This document shows positions 1-12,500 of a DNA stretch of 64,000 nucleotides, piece after piece. How positions within the stretch are numbered: the stretch's first letter is position 1; each line of letters starts with the position of its first letter. Source of the DNA: Owenia fusiformis (taxonomy: Eukaryota > Annelida > Polychaeta > Sabellida > Oweniidae). The position numbers and the translations under genes are program-made. The stretch spans positions 13,280,931 through 13,344,930 of the forward strand of contig CAIIXF020000003.1 in NCBI GenBank assembly GCA_903813345.2, given 5' to 3'. The notes under the pieces are model-generated. The model saw only the letters and a list, made by a program, of their open reading frames with translations, was not told the origin of the DNA and did not search any database.

Positions 1-366
1 ATACCCACCTACCCACGTACGTGTAAGAACCCTTGATAGCAAGTTGCTACTACATCCCAGCTGGGTTTGATTCCCACTCGGGGCATCGAATTTAGCACAC
101 TTTCTTTCAATTTATTTTTCTGGCTTGTTAAAGCTATGCTCGCGGTCGTATAGTAATTTATTCCCCCGGGGCGCCCTCGGGTCATTACACATTAAAATGC
201 ATCCATATGCCTTCATTTATGGATCTGTCATCTGTCTAGTCATAAAATAAAGCCGAAATTGTAGAAATGTTAATAATTTGAGCTATTTTGAAATTTAATA
301 ATCTTTAAATTGAGCCCTTCAATGACTATATATCATGTTGCACGTAGGTGGGTAGGCGGGTATGAG
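1..366. repeat. Interspersed repeat with inverted ends, tRNA-like B-box
   Basis: The first 30 bases (CCCACCTACCCACGTACG near the edge) recur in inverted orientation at about 335-366, so this is probably an inserted repeat whose left end is at or beyond the window edge. GGTTTGATTCC at 64-74 is one base from the RNA polymerase III B-box consensus, which hints at a tRNA-derived SINE component. I cannot place an A-box with confidence. It lies in intron 5 of P450 copy A, downstream of exon 5; the sister copies have exon 6 a little further on. Confidence 0.35.
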
Positions 367-575
367 GTAGGAGGTTTTTTATACAAAGCCGACATTCAAA
401 TACTGAGAAAATGTTGTTAATGATACATGTTTTGTTGACTTAATTGCTGACCTGGTTCTTGATAAGGTTATCTTACCTGTGTGCCGTATGAAGGTATGAC
501 GTTTACTACTTTATAAATTATACACGTTTCTTGAGCTGGTTGATGACCTACATATAGCAATTGAGTTTGTCTTAC

Positions 576-3500
576 TTGTGTGTCTTTAGGTATGAAGTAT
601 CCTCTTAACGTGACATCCTTCAACGTTTTATGTGGCACAGATATTGGAACCTCTGACATGTAACGCAATCCTTCCAATATGAACGCCTCCATATATGGCA
701 TTACGCGTCTGTCCTCATATGTCGGTAATCTAAAGTTTTTTATGACATAAATGGTAACACAAAGTTATGGTGTTAAAACTGTATCAAAATTGGACATCTT
801 ATATTTATGTGATATCTCTAGCACATAGAATAGCGTTCAGCAGAATACATACACAATCCGTGTGATTTCATACACGGTTTGTTCGAGTTTGCACACTTTA
901 TGTTTGTAAAGTCACACTTGTACATGCGTATTTGTGTATGTATTGTTTAAAAATGACATGGAACAGGGTACACAAGTCGAACAAATGCTTATGCGGCTCG
1001 CACAAACGTTTTTCCCTTCACAAACCATGATGTGCCGATCACACACCTTGATGTACCGATCACACACCTTGATGGAACATAAATTGCTTTCTAGAGATGT
1101 TCGAGATTTTGTTCTAAATTTCGTTTTACTTTTGCACTGAACGAAATAACACATCGGCGCGGCAAAAAGATAAAAAGATATAAAGATAATTTGTATACTT
1201 TTTATAAACGATTACTACGAGCAAGGTGCCCAAATTAAGCTAAATTATATATTTTTAATCTAAACTTTACATTTTATAACATTTCAACGGAGGGCGCCAT
1301 ATTGTAGAAACCAGGATGTAAATATCACGTGACTTCAAATCTCGCACCCTATGTGAAGTGCAACTTGTTTGTGACAGCCTATGCGAGCGGGAACCATCCT
1401 ATGCGAGTTTGAACTCAATGCGTGTGTAAAATTGACACGTTCGTTCGAAATTTACGTTGATCCATGTGTAATTGTTTCAGCATTCTATGCAACTTACAAC
1501 ACAATCCGTGTGACATTTCAACATTGCTTTTTAGTGACCTCATCAAAGTCAAAAAGGTATTTTTATCTTGTTTTAACTAGGTGATGACATTTTGTTATGT
1601 TAATGCCTTGTTTTACTTAGTGAATGTCTTTGAAATGACATAAGCCTAATACAGTAGGACCTGTGTTAGTGAACACCTTTCTCTAGTGAACACCTGTGTA
1701 AAATGAACACCCTATTTTCAGCACATACCTTGATTCCAATACAAATTGTCTCTCTGTATTGAAATCTACCAATAGTGAACACATTTTTTGTGGCTCTATA
1801 GATGTTCACTGTACACAGGTTTTACTTTATACAAAACACCTTTATATTTAACTTTAATAAATATACTGATTATCTAATTGCAATTATATTATTGGCCAGT
1901 TAGTCATGTTATCAGAGTAGCATAGTATCTGTCTAAAACGAATATTGGAATATCCCCTGAGTCCAATACGCTGGCCTCTTGGAACATCTGATGGGCTCTT
2001 GGTTAAAACAGAAAAGTCAAAATTATTACATGAGCTGGAAAAAACATATAATATAACATGGACCCAAACCAGAAAAAAACAATTATAGTCTATGATGGCA
2101 ATGCATTGTTCCATATACTTCATGAGCGACCCAAAACATTTGGATTATTGGCAGAGAGGATCCTTCAGAATCTGATGCTTCCTATAAGAAAGATTCAATT
2201 AAAGAACCAGAAAGAATACGGTGTGTCTCCAAAAAGCTAATAATAAAAGGACCTAATACCAGGATTCCTAACAATTGGAAGGAATGCCTTTTAAATGATG
2301 AGAATGAAATGCAGCTGAGTCAGTTGATCCTTTGCAAAGAATGGAAAAAGATAAAAATGCTCCTAAACTCAAAGAAAGACAGATTCGTGTGGTGAGATCT
2401 GTACAGTGGTAACCAGTAATAGAACATAGAGTTGAACCTAGCCTGAAATCTCCCCACAAAGAGGCAGATACAAAAATTATACTCCATGCAATTAACATGA
2501 AATGGACCAGATGTTTTTGTACTTCTTGTGCATTTTCCAATCTTATTCAAACTCCATAAATTTTGGACAGTGGTAGTGCAGACCACATATGACTTATTAA
2601 AGGTGCAACAATTAGTACAGGGGGGGGGGGTAATTTAACGATCATCGACCAGTGTTAAAATATATTTAAGTTTGGATATTTCATCAAGACTAACATATAT
2701 TTTTATTATCTACAAAGAAACCCCCTGGATGAACATTATTTCAGCTGATATTCTTCTTGAAACGTGGTGAATCTTAAAAATCTATTAGTGGGACTCCCTT
2801 TATAGAAGCTTTGAACTGAATTTACACTTCTAAATTGAGAGTTTATCCATACATTTTAAGAAAATAGGTATGTCAAAGAAGATGTTGGCCAAATATTGAC
2901 CCGATAGCTCAGAAAAAAAGAAAAAAATTCGAATTTTCTCTACAGTCCTTGTTGCCCCTTTAATGTAAAGGAAGTAGGAAATGCGCTCAGTTCAGACTTC
3001 AGACATTTGTGAATTTGTAATGCTTTATCAGCCTTCCATTCATTCACTGGATGTGATTCCTTCAGTGCCTTTGTGAGAAGGGGAAAGTGCCCCCTCTAAA
3101 ATTACTTATGAGATCTGTTTCGGCACCATTGGAGAGGTCATTAGTGATCAAACTGCTAAATGTGCTGAGAAGTTTACCTGCCAGATGTATGGAAACAAGA
3201 AGTGTTCAAATATAAATTAGCTGAGATATATCTTATTCAAGAACAAATTCCAACCAAAATCTGCTCCAAGTGTGATAACAAGCTATGAAGGCACTACCAT
3301 GAGCCTATTACCCCCATGTAAAGATTCATTACAGCAGCATTTGACAAGGGAAAGTTATCAAGCAAACATATGGAAACTTGCCAACATTCCCTCTCCATCA
3401 ATTCCCTCCCTTGTATCACATGGCTGGAGGATGAAAGATGGCCATTTGGATTTCAGTGGGTGTCAAATCCAGATAAAATTTTCCCCAGGACGCGGTAGAT

Positions 3501-6500
3501 GTTATTGTATTAGATGATACTTTAGAATATCAAATTGAAGAGGAAGTTCATGAAATACAAAGCTTTGTGGATCAAATATATTCTGGTGAATAAAAACTAC
3601 ATTTGTGATGACAGAAATTCATACAATGAGTAAAATTAATATTATGACTGAGTCGTGAACTGTGTATTAAATAATATTTAACTTCAGATTTTTAATTTTC
3701 TTATATCTCGAGCCTACATAGAATAAATATTGTATTGTAAATAATTAACAGGTATTAGTACTATATGTATACACCTAAGTGAAAATATTTGATGGGAATA
3801 TATTTGATAAAATACATGATATGTACATGTATTCATTTAATGTGACATCATATTACTGTTTAAAATCCACATGTATTAATGGCCACATTGACCCTAACAG
3901 AACACATCAGAGTTTGAGTTTTTCTTTATGGGTAATATGCTGGGGACATGTTGCTATTTTTAGGAAAGTTTCATTAATATTAAACAAAGATTGATTGAGA
4001 AATTAAAATATCAATTCCGACCAGTGTCTCTCGACCCCCCTAAATTCGATGATTTTAGGGTGACAAAATGTTGTTGTTTTTAAATTAAGTTAAAATTCTT
4101 CAATTTTTTTACATATGCATTTTAAATATAACCAGAACAACGGCAACGCCAAAGCGTAGCGAATCCCATCGAACAGAAATGGCTGCCATTTTTACATACA
4201 AAATATACATTTTTCAAAATGGCCACCTACTACCAAAAATGTCATTAGACATTGTGCCATGCTTAAAGTGTTCACATACCAAATATGAACATATGGCTCG
4301 ACTACTTTTTGACTTACAGTAAAAAATGTTAAATAACACACGTAAAATTGGCGGCCATTTTTCAAAATGGCTGCCTACTACCCAAAATGTCATTAGACAT
4401 TGTGCCATGCTTAAAGTGTTCACATACCAAATATGAACAAAATCGCTCCACTACTTTTTGACTTACAGTAAAAAATGTTAAATAACACACGTAAAAATGG
4501 CGGCCATTTTGAAAAATGGCTGCCTTCTACCAAAAATGTCATTAGACAGTGTGCCGTGCTTAAAGTATTCACATACCAACTATGAACAAAATCGCTCCAC
4601 TACTTTTCAAGTAACAGTAAATTAAGTTAAAATGGCGGCCATTTTGAAAAATGGCCGCCTTCTACCAAAAGTGTCATTAGACAGTGTGCAATGCTTATAG
4701 TTTTCACATACCAAATATGAACAAAATCGCTCCACTACTTTTCGAGTTACAGCAAAAATCGTTAAATAACGAGTAAAGGCCGCAATTTTTCAAGATGGCT
4801 GCCATGTGCTTCTTTAATATCTACATTTCTAGCTTTATTAATCTCCTATACGAGGGGTGATCCAAAAGTCTTGGACGCCCCGCTCTAACTTTGCTATTTT
4901 TTAATATAATTACATGAAACTTTCAGATAATAAAGATCAACATCTTAACAACTTTATGTTTAAGTTTCAACAGAAAATAATATATTTTAGCTACTTTTCT
5001 AAATATCTTTGTATACCGGGTCCCTGCCACCCGGAACGGTATTTAAATATAGCAAATCACGTCACAACTGTTATAATATGGCAAATACTTTAGGGGCAGG
5101 TGCACAACCTAACACCAGCCATGATATGAGAGAATTTTCGATTTTCCATCTGAGTGTCATCTGCCATCATCATCTTCACATATTAAGACCTACTTTTCAA
5201 TATATTTTCCACGAATTTGAACACATTTTTCATACCATTTTACCAATGAATGGAAGACATTTATGAAACCGCCATTGCTTATGTGATACAAATGCTGCTG
5301 GAGTGCTACTCTAAATCTCATTCAATGAGTAAAAAACATTTTCTTTCAACCCTCCTTTTCAACTTGGAGAAAAGGAAGAAAATTACATGGAGCCATAGAT
5401 AGACTGTATTGTGCATATGGTAGCTGCTCAAGGTCAATAATAGTGAAAACATCTTGTAGTATTCTTTGTTCCACTTTGATTTCTCTCGTGTTCTGCATTT
5501 CAGCAGCCATCTTGCAGCAAAAATGATGCCAAATTGAGGGTTGCTTGTCTGATGGCATTTTCTTAGAACTTGACATGTACGGCCATTGTAATATGTGACA
5601 TTATAATTAAAATACAATTAATTGGTTGCCTTGTAACAAAGAAAGTAAACTAACGTGGTTTAACATTCAAAATTCAAAGAAATATAGTGGTCAAGACTTG
5701 CGAAACAAGTGAAATGGCCGTAACATTTAAGGACAGGGTGCATGTTGGGAAATTTTCTGCGTTCCTCAATTGAGTCACATGTTATTTTTCAAACATGAAT
5801 AACTCCTTCCCCACATTGTCTACATCTTCCAAGTTTGCACAAAGAATGCACTTCTGTGCCTAGAAAAGGCTTGTGAGAAGGTTTGTTTTGTAAAATGTAT
5901 AAAAAATGAGAAAATTCAGTGAAAAAAAATTCTGAAAATTTTCTGATTTTTTTCACTGAATTTTCTTGTTTTTATACACTTTATGAAAACATACTTCTCA
6001 CAAGGCTTTTCTAGGCACAGAAGTGCATTCTTTGTGCAAACTTGGAAGATGTAGACAATGTGGGGAAGGAGTGATTTTTGTTTGAAAAATAACATGTGAC
6101 TCAATTGAGGAATGCAGAAAATTTCCCATCATGCACCCTGACCTTAAGGCTGAAAGATGCCATGTGCGAATACCGTTCCGGGTGGCAAGGTCCCTGTATT
6201 AAAAACTATCTAGAAAACTATATAAAATATATCATTTCTCAATGAAATTAGTACACAAAGTAGTTAGGTTGTTGGTCTTTAATATTGGAAAGTTTAAAGT
6301 AATTTTATCAAAAACCAACAAAAATAGAGCAGGGCGTCCAAGACTTTTGGATCACCCCTCGTATAACTTTTTTACATTTAAAACATATTGCTATTACAGT
6401 TTTACATATTGCACCTTAATTACTATAAAATCGGCACTAAAATGGCCGCCATTTTTAAATGAGCAGCCATTTTGAAAATCGGCTTTCGAGCAGAACTTCT

Positions 6501-9500
6501 ACTCCCATAGGGTATATGTGTGCAAAATATGAACAAAATCGGGCCAGCTATATTAATTATAATATGTTATATTTTCACTACATCAGTTGTTATACATTTT
6601 GAGATATAGACGACCGTACTCAGGGGTCAATTGCCAATAAAGGGTGACTCCTTGCTCTTCCTTGACTTAACCGTCTGCATATGGTTGAATATGAATTGAT
6701 TGCTTATAAAATTCGACATTCGATAGCATTTTTTGAGAAATGTCGGCATGTAAACAATTTTTTAGTAGATATTACACTGTTTTTATAAATAAAAAAAATA
6801 AAAATTCTGAAATAACAATGTAGTACGCACTTAAATGGAAATGGGAAATATCTGCCAATGGCTTTGTGCTGCCACCTGTTAATATGAGATATCTTTCTCA
6901 ATTGTATCACTAAGTTATTATGAGAAAATATCTCTTGATCTTTTTAGTATGCATCTTTTTCTTAAAGGATTTGGATCTCTAGAGGCATGTAAGAACGATA
7001 ACACTGATTTCTTTGCTTCAACTACAAAGTATTTAATCTTACCTAAAACGCTTGGTAATTGAAGAAATATAAGCATGCTGCTTGAATTTTAAAATTTTCT
7101 CATTTTGCATACCAAGGCCACTTCCGGGTTAATCTGTTAGTCTAGATGTAAAACTATATCAAAACGAAATCAAAAGTATTTGTTACATGAAGACTCAGAT
7201 GGAAGAAACGCAGTATTATTAAGAAGGGAAGTAACGTGGAAAAGTTATTGTTTCAGAAATGAATAAAGTGAGTAGTATGAAAGAACAGCCTTTGAATCTC
7301 TGTGTAATAAATAATTATGATTCCGCTTCGATCCATGTTTACATTTAGACTACCGGAAACAACATGACGGGCGATAATGAAAATATACTTCAACTGATTA
7401 TATTTCGTCAATTATCACACTGTGGCTAGTCGATCTATGTGGATGCAGTCATTTATATGCAATGTATCGTGGGTGCTCGCGTACATTATAGGGAATGGGA
7501 TCATTGCAAAAATATGACAGCAGATCGAGGCAAGTGATCTCAGAGTTTCTACTTAACATTGTGACTTGAAATCTTGCATACATATTCAATATACATATTA
7601 TGACAATGTGTGAAAGTTTCAGCTACCATATTCCTGTTATAGGGGAGATATTTGAAAAACATTTCGTAAACGTCAACATATATGTATCAAATGGATGCCA
7701 CTATGTATCATTTGGATTCAGAATGGTAACAGATGGATGCTATAATAAAATTATAATTTTATCATGATGATTTATTTACTGATGGACAACTGGCCAGATT
7801 TTCTTTGTATCCATTGTTTGGATAAACATTCCTCATTCAGTAAAGTAATTAGCCACACCATTACAAGACACCCTCATGAAGAATTGAAAATACTATATAT
7901 AAACCCATCAACTGGAAAATGCCATTACAGATGGAAAAACTATGGTTTTATCCCTAATACTGTTAATTTGAAAAACGGGTCAATATCTTGTAATGATGAC
8001 AATGAAAATGTTGAAATTAGGTACGCCAATGAAGTGAATTCAGAGCCAAAACCCATCAACCCACTAGAATACCCACAAATCAAGTTCCATAGCCTTGCCC
8101 AAGTCGGTCTCTTTTACTTATCTTGATTTCTATTATTACCGCCCTGTACCCAAGAGAAAGCCACGTACCGGACTAGGTCTTCGTGCATTTCCATCGCGAA
8201 TTCAGTTTTGATTTTGAATCAACATTGAATTGCATGATTTCATTTATATGAGTATTAATGACTGCTTACATTCCAATGTCCATTTAATAACATAATATAT
8301 TGTAACTCTCAAGAAACACTCGATCAGATCAGATAACGTTTTGATTGGTAAATCAGCCTGAAGTCACAGGTCGTGTCCATGCGATCTTGTCAATCAATAA
8401 GGTTTCGCGATACCTTAAGGTAGGGTAGGTATTATGGGAATCTCGGAACCGCTGGATAACTTAGCATAATATCAGCGATGATGCATTGGATTGTACAAGG
8501 TGGTAATAATTCAAGGTCAGATAAGTAAATAAATACCGACTTGGGCAAAGCTACAAGTTTCAGAGCCATTAACATTCCTTAAAAGTGACAATGAGCAGCC
8601 AACAGATGGACCATCCGTAAATCTTGATGATTTTGTCAGCTACCCATATTCAAGAATAATATTATCTATTTACAATTTTTTGGAAATCGTGGTAAGTGAA
8701 ATCTTTCCAATTACCAATATAGCATTATTATTGTTTTTGGACACTGTGGATTAAAATATTAAAAATACACACATTCAAAATGATTCAATTACAACCTAGC
8801 CAGTCTGTTCATTGAATCCATTAAGAACGTCTATTAATCCACATGATACATCATAATTAAATTGCTTTTTTAAAGCAGATATTTCATACCATAACGCCAA
8901 AATATTATAAAACGTATTTTATTTGTATTTTACTCCACACAGACATATTTGTGTAGGTGAAATAATTATATTACTTGAATTTTTTATTCCCCATCATAAG
9001 GTAAACCTATGGCAAATTATACATACCTTCTCACAGCTATGAGCGAGATGATAAAACTGGTCGAGTGAACTCGTTTGAGTTATATATTCTCCACAAAAAT
9101 ATCAGAGAATGTGTGTTTATAGCGTAGCTTTGGTTTTGTAAATTAATGAAGTATGATATACACGGATGAGTAAATATAGATTATCTAAACAGAAGTGCAA
9201 AATTCTTCCATTGAAAAGTACAGAGGCGGGCACTCACGAAACATTACATGTGCCTGACTGCATCCACATAGATCGACTAATCACAGTGTATCAAGCGTTT
9301 TACATGTCTAAGGTAAGATTTAACACTTTGATGTTGGAGCAAAATAAAAAAATCGATAATTTGTGTGACTTTTGTTGGTATGGATACTCAGACAGGCCAG
9401 GAAAGCGTTTCCCGCAGTTTGTTCCATATTATATCTACGACCGTACATGCCAAGAAAATGATAAAAAATAAATATCCAATTAAGAACTAGGAACACCAAA

Positions 9501-12500
9501 GAACAGCATACAACGGTCGGATTTATATGACTATACGAAGCATGACTCCTAACAATGCTTTCTGATTTGACAACATGAACCCTAAGAGACATCTCATTCC
9601 GTAATATAACTGGGAATTTTAGGAGGTGGTTCATAATAAGTGTATGTACGAGGGTTGTTCCAGAAGTAATGCACTATATGCTCTAACTTTCTTCCTTCCA
9701 AATATTCCTCAATTCAGCTGAAAATTTGTGTATACAACAATTGAAGTTTTATCTATTATATTATGAAGTTTCAGCATCAAACATCAATATTAAGTCTTAA
9801 TTTGGTTGCTTTAGCAACGTGGGGGTAGGGATGGGCGGGGCAGGTACCAATTTTTCTAATTATGAAAAGATCCAAAGTGTTATTTTATTAATATTTCTTT
9901 CTTTTAAATGATCAAAATATTTGGGAAATTATAAAATTTATTCACTGTGGTGGCATAATACCACAGTTCAGCAATCACAAATTCAAATACAGTCACAGTC
10001 AAGAAATTGCAAAAATTGCTACAATTCTCACCTGATAACAGAAGGCCTTGCATTTGGTGGCCTAATTTCATACTTCACTTCGACTCACAGCCACGCAAAA
10101 CTTATGCTACCATGAAGAAAGTATAAAGGGAGTATATACCAGATAGAACTACAATTATGAGGTGGCAGAAGAGATAAAAATAGATGACTGGACCCTGGAT
10201 GACAACTCCAAAAAAGGGAGGCAAAAACTCCAAGTCAGAGTGGAAGAAATTGCCAAGAGTGTTTGACCTGACAGGCATCAAAAACATTTACTTTTCATGG
10301 AAAAATATCAACTATTGATAAAGTTAGAGCATATAGTGCATTACTTCTGGGACAACCCTCGTATCACTTAGAGACTAACTTTTCAAAGACGACTTTTTCA
10401 TTTTAAGAGATGAGGCGTTGTTGAACATTTTTTCAATCCTTGTTGGGATGGGACTATCTATACTATGAAATCAATCCGATATTTAAATATAATAATTTTT
10501 GTATAACCCAACACTCTTACATGCACGACAGATCGTTTCATTACTGACGAAACGCTCCGGAGTAAGAAAAATAGCGGGCGAAAATCAGCCGTCGAACGAT
10601 TTCGATAATGGGAATATTAGGTATGTGTTACTTAATTCGTGTAAACAATTCTTGGGTGTGATAATCGTGTTGTACTTGGCTGGCTGTTGACGTTTGAATC
10701 AATTCGAAAGAGCTGTTTGATTGTAATTTATCAGTTAAAACCCCTTTGTCGAGACACATGATCAGTTGAGCCAAGATAAGAGCATCAAAGTATATTTTGG
10801 TTAAATTTCAAGTGTCAACGCACCATACACTTTTATGCTTTTTGTTCTTCTTTGCCAGTTTCATGCTTTAGCACACATGTAGGCATAACATCATCTAATG
10901 TAGACTTAAGTCGGCTCATTGCACGTGAAGCACCACCAGATGAATAAGATCTTTGCTCAGGGTATTGTTCATCGAATGGTACATGATATGTCACCATAAC
11001 GTTTGATATATAAGGGAAACGAGTGCAACAATACTTACGGCCATCGAGGGATCTTCATTAGCCGCCACTTTTCCACGTGAATATGAATGAAACGCTCTGT
11101 AGTGCATGCAGGCGCGTTTGGGATTTACACCATGAAATATAGACAGTCAATGAAATAAAAATAAATAAGAACCTTTAATTTCGTATAATTCACAATGTCG
11201 CCCTGCTGCATGAAATCGTCTCGAATGGTGTCACTCATCCATTACGATTCTTGCTCTTATTAATGATAGTATGGCTCTCACTTATAAATGAACATTTAGA
11301 ATTGAATGACTACCATAGGTGTAGCCAGGAGGGTTGCAATGGTGCGATCGCACCCCCCCCCATAACCAATGAAAATATAACCAGTAGATAGAGGAAGAAA
11401 GGAGCTTTAAAATGCTTTTTATGTGAAGCCTCTAGCTCAATTGTGATTTTTTGTAAAATTCAAAACAAATCGTCATCTATTTGGTTGCTTATGCCACGAT
11501 CACACCACCCGGACTGAAAACGATAAAATTGTTGGTGATTGCACCCCCCCCCCCCCTGACTGAAAGCTGGCTACGCCTCTGACTACTCGTCAAGTTATGA
11601 TCAAACAAAAATCCTGTCTTTGCAAGGGCCAGTTCGAAAACCTATGAGTTTCTTGAATTTCACAAATATTGCTCTACTGCATGAAATCGTCCTGAATACC
11701 ATCCATCACGAACGTTAGTTTCTGGTTCTTAATCAATCAATGTAGCGTTCTCACTCATGAAATCGATAATTAAAGCTGAAATATGCATAGCATTGCATAT
11801 TTACAAAATTGCATGGTGATTGTATTGTCGCAGGCACAGTATTTTGACACTATAACAGTTGCGAGGCATTTGACTGTGCCTGTTTTATTCCTCGATCTAG
11901 GTCATTTAGTTTAAAAATGTAGATATTTCAATACCAAAATTAAATTATTTCAATGACATATCCTTCTTATTTGTATTTGATTTGATTTATATATCATAAT
12001 AATAATCCGTTGCCTGACCCTTGGAAACGGAAGAAAAATTGTCCCAAATGATGAACATGGCATGGATCACAAAAACATATATACTGATTTTGTTACAATT
12101 TATCAAAGAACAAAATTTAAAAAAACTCATACATTTGGATAGGGGAGATTGACAAAATACCAATATATACGGTAAATACAAGGGATATACCTTTGTCCCA
12201 AGACATTGTCTATTTCATCGTGCAATTTTTGTTGAATCTCTGGGTAGTCCACTGTTAGTGCAACCAATGATCTGAGCTGAGTAGAGGTGGTTATTGTCGC
12301 TGCGAGAGTAATGTCGTTTATCAAGCCTTTAATGAAGGCATCATTCAGTTCTCCCCGATTTGCATTGATGGCATCAATCACGCCGGATATTGTGGACTTT
12401 TCCACGTTGTTCTGTAAAAAGGGTATTAAACGGATCGGTATATCGTTGTCCCGACGGTTGCATGAAAAATAAATACTCGGAATGTATTCAAATCAGATTT

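Larger units (their letters stand above)
4851..6361. mobile_element. Mariner-type transposon M1 with long (about 190 bp) TIRs
   Basis: The ends are CGAGGGGTGATCCAAAAGTC at 4851 and its complement ending at 6361, flanked by TA dinucleotides (4849-4850 and 6362-6363), the Tc1/mariner target. Similarity between the ends continues inward for about 190 bases, to the shared CCACCCGGAACGGTA at about 5029-5043 and its complement near 6170. Removing the nested 413-bp foldback leaves about 1.1 kb, a normal mariner size. Remnants of a transposase lie on the minus strand. The element is inserted in the 148-bp tandem repeat. Confidence 0.85.
7418..9288. mobile_element. Transib-like DNA transposon, 1.87 kb
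   Basis: The termini are CACTGTGGCTAGTCG on the left and CACTGTGATTAGTCG in complement on the right. The two ends agree at about 32 of the first 34 bases and stay similar for about 70. A 5-bp duplication TATCA flanks it (7413-7417 and 9289-9293). A CACWRTG terminal heptamer plus a 5-bp TSD is the signature of the Transib superfamily, relatives of RAG1. No RAG1/Transib transposase is readable, so this is a non-autonomous copy or another superfamily with similar ends. It contains a C2H2 ORF and a nested MITE. Confidence 0.55.

Noticed and set aside
5916-6104. 62-codon ORF within M1
   Set aside because: It is entirely inside the palindromic MITE arms.
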